Of a DNA stretch of 64,000 bases, positions 1 to 6,961 are shown piece after piece. Numbering within the stretch: the first letter of the stretch is position 1; each line of letters begins with the position of its first letter. The stretch is from contig NZ_RCWZ01000008.1 in assembly GCF_003675385.1 (NCBI RefSeq), positions 62,001-126,000 of the forward strand, given 5' to 3'. The DNA is from Mucilaginibacter kameinonensis (GTDB lineage: Bacteria > Bacteroidota > Bacteroidia > Sphingobacteriales > Sphingobacteriaceae). Below the pieces are notes generated by a model. The model saw only the letters and a program-made list of their open reading frames with translations, made no database searches and was not told where the DNA came from. The position numbers were made by a program, and so were the translations under genes.

Positions 1-1217
1 GAGATCCCCAGTTCGTTAGCGGCAAGCTTGCGTTTGCCCTTATGTTTCTTTAAAGCCTTACGGATCAGATCCGATTCCTTTTCAATCAGCGACAGCGACT
101 CTTCCACCTCTTCGGCATCGTGTGTTATATTAAAGCCGTCGATAGTATTGCTGTTGTTGCTACTGCTGTTTGTAACGGTATTAACGGGTTGTTGTAAAGT
201 AAATTGTGGCTCGGCATTACCATGCAGCTCAATATCGCGATAAAGCTGGTTTAAGGTCTGCGGATTATTGGCATAATGCGGCGAAACGCCACCATGTTCA
301 ATAATATCGGCCACCAGTTTCTTCAGCTCCACCATATCACGCTTCATGTCAAACAGTACTTTGTACAATATATCGCGTTCAGAAAAATCTTCCTTAGGCT
401 GATTTTCAACTCGCATGGGCAGGTTGCGTGCACCGGCCTCATGCGGGATATAAGTAAGCAGTGTTTGCGCGGTAATGATCCTGTCACGCTCCAAAACAGC
501 CAACTGTTCGGCCATATTTTTTAGCTGCCTTACGTTACCCGGCCACGAATAGTTTGATAATACCTGCTGCGCCTCATCATCCAGCTGAATTGGCGGCGTA
601 CGGTATTTGTCGGTAAAGTCGGCGGTAAACTTGCGGAACAGCAAAAAGATATCCTCCTTCCTGTCGCGCAATGGTGGTATTTTTAATGGTACAGTGTTTA
701 AACGGTAATAAAGGTCTTCACGAAATTTGCCGTTTTTTACCGCCTCGTACACGTCAACGTTAGTTGCTGCAATAACGCGCACGTTAGTTTTTTCAACTTT
801 TGACGAGCCTACTTTAATATATTGGCCTGATTCAAGCACCCTTAACAAGCGCGCTTGTGTGCCCAGGGGCATTTCGGCAATCTCATCCAAAAATATGGTA
901 CCGCCATTTACAGTTTCAAAATAACCTTTACGTTCGCCAACAGCACCCGTATAAGCGCCTTTTTCGTGGCCAAAAAGTTCTGAATCGATAGTACCTTCTG
1001 GTATAGCGCCACAGTTAACCGCTATGAAAGGCCCATGTTTACGCGGGCTCATCTGGTGTATAATGTGCGAAAAAACCTCTTTACCACTACCACTCTCCCC
1101 GGTAATCAACACCGAAATATCTGTAGGCGAAACCTGGTTTGCTATAGTTATAGCCCGGTTAAGCAATGGCGAGTTGCCAATGATCCCGAAGCGTTGTTTA
1201 ATTTCCTGTACTTCCAT
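1..1217 (-). CDS. Sigma-54-dependent Fis-family transcriptional activator (C-terminus cut by window edge)
   Basis: The reading frame starts at the ATG at 1217 and is still open after 405 codons at the window edge. The AAA+ domain begins almost at the N-terminus, so there is no receiver or GAF sensor domain. Visible motifs are Walker A GESGSGKE (residues 40-47), GAYTGA (87-92, the sigma-54 contact loop with Y for F) and Walker B FLDE (109-112). The last visible residues begin a Fis-type helix-turn-helix (KRKLAANELGIS). Such proteins hydrolyse ATP to open RpoN promoters. A -7-like site (1282-1289) and a 7-bp-unit array (1224-1259) lie directly upstream. In relatives this gene often follows miaB; here an S23 cassette separates them. 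Target genes are unknown. Confidence 0.93.
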   Translation of the reverse strand, partial: MEVQEIKQRFGIIGNSPLLNRAITIANQVSPTDISVLITGESGSGKEVFSHIIHQMSPRKHGPFIAVNCGAIPEGTIDSELFGHEKGAYTGAVGERKGYFETVNGGTIFLDEIAEMPLGTQARLLRVLESGQYIKVGSSKVEKTNVRVIAATNVDVYEAVKNGKFREDLYYRLNTVPLKIPPLRDRKEDIFLLFRKFTADFTDKYRTPPIQLDDEAQQVLSNYSWPGNVRQLKNMAEQLAVLERDRIITAQTLLTYIPHEAGARNLPMRVENQPKEDFSERDILYKVLFDMKRDMVELKKLVADIIEHGGVSPHYANNPQTLNQLYRDIELHGNAEPQFTLQQPVNTVTNSSSNNSNTIDGFNITHDAEEVEESLSLIEKESDLIRKALKKHKGKRKLAANELGI

Positions 1218-1223
1218 GTTAAA

Positions 1224-1259
1224 AAAGATTCAAGAAGTCAAGAGTCAGGAAGCAAGATC
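1224..1259. repeat. Heptamer array, left inverted repeat of S23 cassette
   Basis: The plus strand reads AAAGATT, CAAGAAGT, CAAGAGT, CAGGAAG, CAAGATC, units of 7 bp with one 8-bp unit. Bases 1231-1257 match the reverse complement of 1721-1747 at 25 of 27 positions, including the same 8-bp slip. The array ends 7 bp from the sigma-54 regulator start codon, so it would lie in that gene's 5' leader. Confidence 0.8.
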
Positions 1260-1281
1260 TGAACGGAGGGTTCTCTCATCT

Positions 1282-1289
1282 CAAATTTA
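1282..1289 (-). promoter_or_regulatory. Candidate -7 element (TAAATTTG) for the sigma-54 regulator
   Basis: On the minus strand TAAATTTG matches the Bacteroidota -7 consensus TAnnTTTG about 65 bp before the start codon. I found no TTG at the usual -33 spacing, so this is only half a promoter. If it is used, the heptamer array at 1224-1259 is transcribed in the 5' leader. Confidence 0.35.
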
Positions 1290-1329
1290 GCTTCTTACAT
1301 ACATCTTGTCTTTTATGTAAGAGATGCTT

Positions 1330-1698
1330 TTACTCATCATCAGAATTCAAAATGTATTCTCTGAAAGAGAATATCATTTTTTGAACTTCAACAACAAAAT
1401 CTAAACATTCCTTTAATTTATCTTTAGAGCCGTAGCCCCGTCGTTCACATATTAATAATTGCGTCTCTACCTCAAAAGATGAAGTAAGGGACGTTGTCAA
1501 AAATTCGGCAAAATGCGCCTTAGTTCTTTTACCTGAACCTTCCGCTATGTTAGACGGAATGGAACAGGAGCATCTGTTTAATTGGTCAATCAGGTTATAT
1601 CGTTCTTCAATAGGTAACGCTTTACAATAATCATAGGTCAAATCTGTAAGGTCCATTGATTTTTGCCAAATCTTCAAACTCTTAAAATTATGCCTCAT
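1330..1698 (-). CDS. Four-helix-bundle protein (S23 / 23S rRNA intervening-sequence family)
   Basis: This 122-aa protein has the family's features: an N-terminal FKSLKIWQKSMDL segment, the SCSIPSNIAEGSGK signature near residues 44-57, and predominantly helical content. Members form pentameric four-helix bundles. They were first seen encoded inside 23S rRNA intervening sequences, but are mostly free-standing genes in Bacteroidota, and their molecular role is unknown. The gene is alone between miaB and the sigma-54 regulator, inside near-identical inverted 27-bp repeats (1231-1257 and 1721-1747). It therefore looks like the cargo of a small insertion cassette rather than part of the miaB operon. 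Its terminal ILNSDDE is acidic. Confidence 0.85.
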   Translation of the reverse strand: MRHNFKSLKIWQKSMDLTDLTYDYCKALPIEERYNLIDQLNRCSCSIPSNIAEGSGKRTKAHFAEFLTTSLTSSFEVETQLLICERRGYGSKDKLKECLDFVVEVQKMIFSFREYILNSDDE

Positions 1699-1714
1699 AT
1701 AGCTTAGTCTTAAC

Positions 1715-1747
1715 CTTATTTCTTGATTCCTGACTCTTGATTTCTTG
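1715..1747. repeat. Heptamer array, right inverted repeat of S23 cassette
   Basis: Read on the minus strand the array is CAAGAAAT, CAAGAGT, CAGGAAT, CAAGAAA and then weaker AAGG/AAGA units. It lies 24-50 bp upstream of the S23 start codon and ends 3 bp from the miaB stop codon. It is the inverted partner of 1231-1257. Confidence 0.8.
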
Positions 1748-1750
1748 CCT

Positions 1751-3175
1751 CTACTCTACCACTTTACCGATCAAGGTAGCCGTTGTGCTGCGCTCGATAA
1801 GTACGTTTACGTATTGACCTGGCTTGTAATTTTCGCCAACCGGGAAAATTACCATCGCATTTTGATCGCTGCGGCCGCAATAGTCTTTATCAGATTTTTT
1901 AGAAAAACCTTCTATCAGCACGCGCTCTACCCTGCCTATGCGGGCCTGCATCCTGTAAAATGAATATTCCTGCTGTTTTGCTACTATTTCGGTTAATCGC
2001 TTTTGCTTCACTTCTTCTGGAATATCATCCGCATAACGTTTTGCAGCCAAAGTACCTGGTCTTTCGCTGTATTTAAACATGTAAGCAAAGTCGTACTTCA
2101 CATAATCCATCATGCTTACCGTTTCCTTATGCTCATCGTCGGTTTCGCTGCAAAAACCGGTAATTACATCGGTTGATATCGCACAATCAGGGATGATACG
2201 GCGAATAGCGTCTATCCTGTTGATATACCACTCGCGGTCATAAGTACGGTTCATCAGATCAAGGATGCGGCTATTGCCCGATTGTACCGGCAGGTGGATA
2301 TAATTACAGATGTTATCGTATTTATTGATGGCATAAAGCACATCATCGGTAATATCCTTCGGATGCGAGGTTGAAAACCTAACCCTCAGATCAGGATTTA
2401 TCAGCGCTACCATCTCCAGCAGGTTAGCAAAGTTTGTAGTTATAACTTCTTCTCCGGTGGTTGAATATTTATATGAATCTACGTTCTGGCCTAACAAGGT
2501 AACCTCACGGTAGCCCCTATCAAACAGATCGCGGCATTCGGCTACTATCGATAATGGATCGCGGCTGCGTTCGCGGCCACGGGTAAATGGCACTACGCAA
2601 AACGAACACATGTTATCGCATCCGCGCATAATGGATACAAAGGCATTGATGCCATTGCTGTTTAAACGCACCGGACTGATATCGGCATAAGTTTCCTCGC
2701 GTGATAACAATACGTTAACCGCTTTTTGGCCATCATCAACCTGGTCAATCAGGTTTGGCAAATCGCGGTAAGCATCCGGACCAACAACCACATCAACTAA
2801 TTTTTCTTCTTCCAGGAATTTTGATTTCAGACGTTCGGCCATGCAGCCCAATACGCCTACCACCAGGCCCGGATTTTTTACTTTGGCAACGGTGAACTCT
2901 TTTAAACGGTTGCGTACACGTTGTTCGGCGTTTTCGCGGATAGAACAGGTATTGATGAAAATAACATCGGCAACGCTATAGTCGGAGGTGGTTTCAAAAC
3001 CACGCTCGGCTAAAATAGAAGCTACGATCTCACTATCAGAAAAGTTCATGGCGCAGCCATAGCTTTCAATATAAAGCTTACGGCCATTATTTTTAGCTGC
3101 TTCGGCTTTTAACATTAACGCCTCACCCTGCCTGCTCTCATCATGTGTTTTATCCGGAATAAGCAAATCCATCAT
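1751..3175 (-). CDS. miaB: tRNA-2-methylthio-N6-dimethylallyladenosine synthase MiaB
   Basis: MiaB is a radical-SAM methylthiotransferase that converts i6A37 to ms2i6A37 in tRNAs reading UNN codons. The N-terminal UPF0004 domain has the three auxiliary-cluster cysteines at C41 (YGCAMN), C77 (NTCSIRE) and C111 (GCMAE). The radical-SAM motif CxxxCxxC is C186/C190/C193. The C-terminal segment ending in LIERSTTATLIGKVV is the TRAM RNA-binding domain. At 474 aa it is full length. The start at 3175 follows a -7-like site at 3196-3203. The stop lies 3 bp from the right repeat of the S23 cassette. Confidence 0.97.
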   Translation of the reverse strand: MMDLLIPDKTHDESRQGEALMLKAEAAKNNGRKLYIESYGCAMNFSDSEIVASILAERGFETTSDYSVADVIFINTCSIRENAEQRVRNRLKEFTVAKVKNPGLVVGVLGCMAERLKSKFLEEEKLVDVVVGPDAYRDLPNLIDQVDDGQKAVNVLLSREETYADISPVRLNSNGINAFVSIMRGCDNMCSFCVVPFTRGRERSRDPLSIVAECRDLFDRGYREVTLLGQNVDSYKYSTTGEEVITTNFANLLEMVALINPDLRVRFSTSHPKDITDDVLYAINKYDNICNYIHLPVQSGNSRILDLMNRTYDREWYINRIDAIRRIIPDCAISTDVITGFCSETDDEHKETVSMMDYVKYDFAYMFKYSERPGTLAAKRYADDIPEEVKQKRLTEIVAKQQEYSFYRMQARIGRVERVLIEGFSKKSDKDYCGRSDQNAMVIFPVGENYKPGQYVNVLIERSTTATLIGKVVE

Positions 3176-3195
3176 TTATATAAAAAATTAGTTTG

Positions 3196-3203
3196 CAAAA
3201 ATA
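3196..3203 (-). promoter_or_regulatory. Candidate -7 element (TATTTTTG) for miaB
   Basis: TATTTTTG on the minus strand fits TAnnTTTG and would give a leader of roughly 15 nt before the miaB ATG. No TTG lies at -33 spacing. A short inverted repeat, TGACA-TAT-TGTCA (3225-3237), occupies that region instead. Confidence 0.4.
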
Positions 3204-3270
3204 AACAAAATTTAAATACCTAAATGACATATTGTCAGTATTAAATAAAATCATGGGTTACTTTACAAAA

Positions 3271-3298
3271 AACGGGTAATACGCTTGTATTACCCGTT
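3271..3298 (-). terminator. Intrinsic terminator of the COG4315 lipoprotein gene
   Basis: This is a perfect 12-bp stem (AACGGGTAATAC / GTATTACCCGTT) with a 4-nt loop. On the minus strand it is followed by a T-run (plus-strand A-run 3267-3272). It begins 25 bp past the lipoprotein stop codon at 3323 and separates that gene from miaB. Confidence 0.85.
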
Positions 3299-3322
3299 CA
3301 TTAAATTCGGTTTCAGTTAAGC

Positions 3323-4180
3323 TTACTGTGTTAAAGCTACGGTAGTGGTATTATTGATTTGCCATATAGCCGCACCCGGAGTAGGGAAGCTAACACCTTT
3401 GGTACTACCTTTAATGCCATTATCCTGGCCAAAGTAATACAGCGGATGCCCTTTGTACACCAACTGTGTTTGCCCAAATACGGTGATCACATCAAAGTCG
3501 GCCTTGTTTAAAATTGATGGAACGTTTTGAACCGCAGTTACCCCATCAATTGGCCAGTTTGCATCATGCGCCGCAACGCCGGTGCTAAACTTGTTTGTTT
3601 TAAACGCGTCTTTTGTAAACATGTACAGAGTACGGCCGTTAACATCGGTAATGTACTGCGAGTTTTCGGTACCGGCAATACCTTTGCTGGTGTATTGGTT
3701 TCCATCGTTGCCTATCAGCTGCGCGTAAGAAACCATTACACTATAATCCGCTTTAGCAATAAACCATGTTTTGCCCACGCCATCGCCGTTAACGTCTGTA
3801 GTTGCAACATCTTTTGAATAATAATACAAAGGCCAGCCTTTATAGGTGGTTTGTTTGTTTCCATCGGTATTGGTGATGACACCAAAATCGGTAGCCGCCA
3901 GGCCGGTGCCTATTGATGGATTTTCTTTGTAAAAGGCGGGCCAAACCACAGCACAGCCGCCGGTACAGGTTGAAACGTTAGCAGCATCGTCAGAAAAAAA
4001 GTAAAGCGCGCGGCCGTTGTTGTCTGTAATAATGCTACCAAAAGTGCTGTTTGAAGTAAGCTGCACACCGGTAACAACGGTAGACTTGGTTGGGTTGTTG
4101 TCGTGATTCTTTTTACACGATGCCGTTAGTAAAGTTAAGGCAATTGAGCCCGTCAGGGCTAAGTACATTTTTGTTTTCAT
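3323..4180 (-). CDS. COG4315-type repeat lipoprotein
   Basis: This 285-aa protein has a lipoprotein signal peptide with lipobox LTAS-C22. Two tandem modules of about 125 residues follow, each with two 'G-x-x-LY' strands: GRALYFFSDD (56-65), GWPLYYYSKD (115-124), GRTLYMFTKD (182-191) and GHPLYYFGQD (244-253). This is the pattern of the 'secreted repeat of unknown function' (Lipoprotein_15, PF03640). Relatives are predicted periplasmic or outer-membrane lipoproteins of unknown role. The first module has a C-TGG-C pair (C72, C76) followed by AVVWP, which the second lacks. The gene is monocistronic with its own terminator. Confidence 0.85.
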   Translation of the reverse strand: MKTKMYLALTGSIALTLLTASCKKNHDNNPTKSTVVTGVQLTSNSTFGSIITDNNGRALYFFSDDAANVSTCTGGCAVVWPAFYKENPSIGTGLAATDFGVITNTDGNKQTTYKGWPLYYYSKDVATTDVNGDGVGKTWFIAKADYSVMVSYAQLIGNDGNQYTSKGIAGTENSQYITDVNGRTLYMFTKDAFKTNKFSTGVAAHDANWPIDGVTAVQNVPSILNKADFDVITVFGQTQLVYKGHPLYYFGQDNGIKGSTKGVSFPTPGAAIWQINNTTTVALTQ

Positions 4181-4440
4181 CGGGAGTCCTAATTAGATGT
4201 TAATAATGGTTATTGTTTAGATATAACGCCATGAAATTCCCGGGGGTTGCTTCGTGGTTAAGCAAAACCACAACATTAGCTATCCTCGCAGCTGTAAACC
4301 ATATTGAAACGATTCCTGACGAACGATGAATTAAGTATGAGTTTTAACAAAAAATAACCTATCCGGCCACCAACACTATAACAAAAGTTGCTAACTTGCT
4401 GTTAAAGCATTAAGACACAAGTAAAATTAATAACCGGTAA

Positions 4441-6243
4441 ATGGCGCTAAATTTTTTAAAGCACAAGTGGCAAAAAAGGACATTTAAATTTGTGCTGATA
4501 CCGGTAATCGTGATATTGCTGCTGGCCGTAGTTGTAAACAGGTATTGGTCGCCCATATTGGCCGGAAAAGTAAAGGATGTTGTATTAAGCAGCAGCGACA
4601 GCCTTTATAAAGCCGATTTTTCGGATGCGGAATTGCATATCCTGCAGGGGAAAATTATCATTTATAATATAACGCTCAAGCCGGATACAGCTGTTTACAA
4701 TAAAAAAAAACGCTTACGCCTGGCGCCAAATACACTGGTTGAACTTAAGGTAAAGCGATTGGTGCTTAACCACGTGCATCCCTTTAGCCTGTATTTTCAG
4801 AAAAAATTAAATATTGGCCAGATCATCCTGAATGAGCCGCAACTGAACGTAAGCTACCAGCTAAACCATACTAAAGATACTGTTGTTAAAGACCGTCGTA
4901 CCGCCTGGCAGCGTATTTCCAAAAGCCTGAAATGTATCCAAATCGGTACTATTTTACTGAATGATGTTAACTTAAAATATGAAGATTACTCGGGCAATAA
5001 AGTAGCTATTTCCCGGCTGAAAGAGCTGAACTTTAGCGCTACCGATTTACTGATAGATTCGGCTACGCAGTACGATAAATCGCGCTTGCTTTACTGTAAG
5101 GATATTATAACCGAAGTAAATAATTACACCGGAGAAACGCCGAGCGGCTTATATACCTATAAGATCAGGCATCTTAAACTTTCAACGCTTACTTCAAAGC
5201 TTAATATCGAAGGGCTTGCCATGCAACCGGCCAAATCAGATGTATTCTTTGGCAAAAGTCAAAAAGACCGGCTGGGCCTGCTGGCCGATTCTGTACAGCT
5301 CAATAATTTTGATTATTTAAATTATCATAAATACCGTACCGTTTCTGCATCAAGTTTAACCCTGGCCAATGGCAAGGTAACCGCTTTCACTAACCCTGGT
5401 AAAAAGCCCGATTCACTAACGGATAAGGTTAAAACCTTTCCTAACATGATGATCAGGAAATTAAATCTTGATCTGCGGATCGACACCCTGAAACTCCGTC
5501 ATATGGATGTGATCTATAATGAATTTGATAAAAAGTCACAGAAAACAGGTACGGTTGCATTTAACAATACCAGCGGCAATATTTATAACATTACCAATAA
5601 TCCATCGGCCATAGCCAAAAATAATTTTACCACTATTGATCTGACAACATATTTCATGAACCGCGGCCGGCTCGATGTTCAAATGAAATTTAATTTAACT
5701 GACGATGATGCTGCCTTCAGCTACAAAGGCACATTAGGACCTATGGAATTTAGCCGGCTAAACCCAGCCACAATGCCGTTAGCCATGGTAAAAATGACAT
5801 CGGGCAGCGTTAAAAAATTCAGTTTTGATATCCAGGCCAACAGCAAAGTATTTAAAGGAAAAGTTGATTTTTTATATAACGATTTAAAGGTGGTTTTGCT
5901 AAAGCCCGACACGGCTAACGACCGCTTCAAAAGAAAATCGATCATGTCGATATTTGCAAACCTGTTTGTGATCAGGCGCAGCAACCCGGATGACAAGGGT
6001 AAGCTTACCTCATCATTAGTAATCTATAAACGCCCAAAAGATTCTCCATTTTTTAAAACCATCTGGAAAACGCTGCTTACCGGCATAAAGCCATGCATCG
6101 GTCTTGATGAGGAAAAACAAAAAGCCACCAAAGACCGCATTGACGAGCATAATAAAAACAAAGAGGAGCGCTTAAAGAATAAAGCAGAACGCCAGAAAAG
6201 AAAAGCAGAGCGTAAGAAGCTGATGGATCAGGGGAAGTTTTGA
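4441..6243 (+). CDS. AsmA-like membrane-anchored protein with charged C-terminal tail
   Basis: This 600-aa protein has one N-terminal transmembrane helix (about residues 17-35) and a long beta-rich region with repeated leucine/valine strands such as IGQIILNEPQLNVSYQ and LTLANGKV. That is the pattern of the AsmA/DUF748 superfamily, whose members are proposed to affect envelope lipid transport or outer-membrane assembly. The last 45 residues are almost only K, R, E, D, N and Q (KEERLKNKAERQKRKAERKK), a probable charged helix. The assignment rests on architecture alone. The gene stands alone between divergent and convergent neighbours. Confidence 0.6.
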   Translation: MALNFLKHKWQKRTFKFVLIPVIVILLLAVVVNRYWSPILAGKVKDVVLSSSDSLYKADFSDAELHILQGKIIIYNITLKPDTAVYNKKKRLRLAPNTLVELKVKRLVLNHVHPFSLYFQKKLNIGQIILNEPQLNVSYQLNHTKDTVVKDRRTAWQRISKSLKCIQIGTILLNDVNLKYEDYSGNKVAISRLKELNFSATDLLIDSATQYDKSRLLYCKDIITEVNNYTGETPSGLYTYKIRHLKLSTLTSKLNIEGLAMQPAKSDVFFGKSQKDRLGLLADSVQLNNFDYLNYHKYRTVSASSLTLANGKVTAFTNPGKKPDSLTDKVKTFPNMMIRKLNLDLRIDTLKLRHMDVIYNEFDKKSQKTGTVAFNNTSGNIYNITNNPSAIAKNNFTTIDLTTYFMNRGRLDVQMKFNLTDDDAAFSYKGTLGPMEFSRLNPATMPLAMVKMTSGSVKKFSFDIQANSKVFKGKVDFLYNDLKVVLLKPDTANDRFKRKSIMSIFANLFVIRRSNPDDKGKLTSSLVIYKRPKDSPFFKTIWKTLLTGIKPCIGLDEEKQKATKDRIDEHNKNKEERLKNKAERQKRKAERKKLMDQGKF

Positions 6244-6480
6244 TTTGAAAATTGTCCGGTTCGAAGATTTGAAAATGAAGCCCCTTTGAGTCGTTTCAGA
6301 GAGCCTGAGGGACAATAGAAGTTTACGACTACGAGACTCCGCTGGAGTCCACCCTTTCTTTGAACTTCGGCTATAAACACGAGGCCTCTCTGAGGCCCAA
6401 CATCTCATCAAGCATGCAGATTATATAATAAACATTTACCAGCCCCAGCGGGGCAACGTGTTTATAGCAATAAAAATATA
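6242..6480. repeat. Palindrome-rich intergenic element
   Basis: GATTTGAAAAT occurs twice (6242-6252 and 6266-6276). A hairpin GACTCC-gct-GGAGTC follows (6335-6349). A 12-bp inverted repeat GCTATAAACACG (6370-6381) / CGTGTTTATAGC (6457-6468) encloses two smaller hairpins, GGCCTC-tct-GAGGCC (6383-6397) and GCCCC-agc-GGGGC (6442-6454). No ORF is supported here. From memory, 'CCCCAGCGGGGC...GTTTATAG' elements recur in Bacteroidota genomes. Confidence 0.65.
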
Positions 6481-6520
6481 CCTTTTTGACTCCGTAGGTG
6501 TCTCCTACTGAAATTTTGAA

Positions 6521-6730
6521 TTAACGGAAAACCTTAAGCACGTCTCTAAATCCGATATATGGAGTTAGCTTACCTTCTTCTGCTTGCTTTAAGGATTCTT
6601 TGACACCTTTAATCACATAATCGGGGTAAACTTCACTTTTTTGCTCAAAAGAAATTTTCATGGCTTTCATAACTGCCTTTAAAGCTGCCATCTGTTCCTT
6701 ATTCTTTGGGTAAACAATCAATGCATCCAT
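6521..6730 (-). CDS. DUF2683-like small protein (orphan antitoxin-type)
   Basis: This 69-aa protein begins MDALIVYPKNKEQMAALKAVMKAMKISFE, typical of the DUF2683 family of Bacteroidota. These small proteins often precede a RelE/YafQ- or HigB-like toxin gene and are presumed antitoxins. Here the downstream side (6244-6520) holds only palindromic repeats, and the upstream side (6731-6961) only a REP palindrome. No toxin partner is seen, so it may be an orphan left after toxin loss or act in trans. The function is inferred only from family context. Confidence 0.65.
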   Translation of the reverse strand: MDALIVYPKNKEQMAALKAVMKAMKISFEQKSEVYPDYVIKGVKESLKQAEEGKLTPYIGFRDVLKVFR

Positions 6731-6845
6731 ATTAACAAATATACTAATGATAGAAAAAATTTAAGCTTGGTACAACGCGCGTGCTATCAGAATCCTCTCT
6801 GAGACCTCTGATGAGACGGTATACCTTTTGAAAGAGATCATAAAC

Positions 6846-6931
6846 AGCGTCATTGCGAGGCACGAAGCAATCGCGAACTACACAAAGCGGCCTTGTAAAT
6901 CGGAGATTGCTTCGTGCCTCGCAATGACGCT
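6846..6931. repeat. REP-like palindrome, copy 1 (perfect 27-bp arms)
   Basis: The arms 6846-6872 and 6905-6931 are perfectly complementary. They begin AGCGTCATTGCGAGG and contain GAAGCAATC, with a 32-nt loop. The element lies 30 bp past the sprA stop codon, so it could also act as that operon's terminator or 3' stabiliser. It is one of six family copies in the window. Confidence 0.9.
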
Positions 6932-6961
6932 TTGACATTATACATCACGTTTCGCTCAGTC

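Noticed and set aside
3225..3237. TGACA-TAT-TGTCA dyad upstream of miaB
   Set aside because: Short arms of 5 bp in A/T-rich DNA; chance is likely and no regulator can be linked.
4181..4440. 260-bp divergent spacer between the COG4315 lipoprotein and AsmA-like genes
   Set aside because: Examined for promoters, hairpins and small ORFs; no TAnnTTTG match or convincing structure was found.
6744..6938. 64-aa minus-strand ORF
   Set aside because: Most of it is the REP palindrome; translated repeats of this kind produce spurious ORFs.
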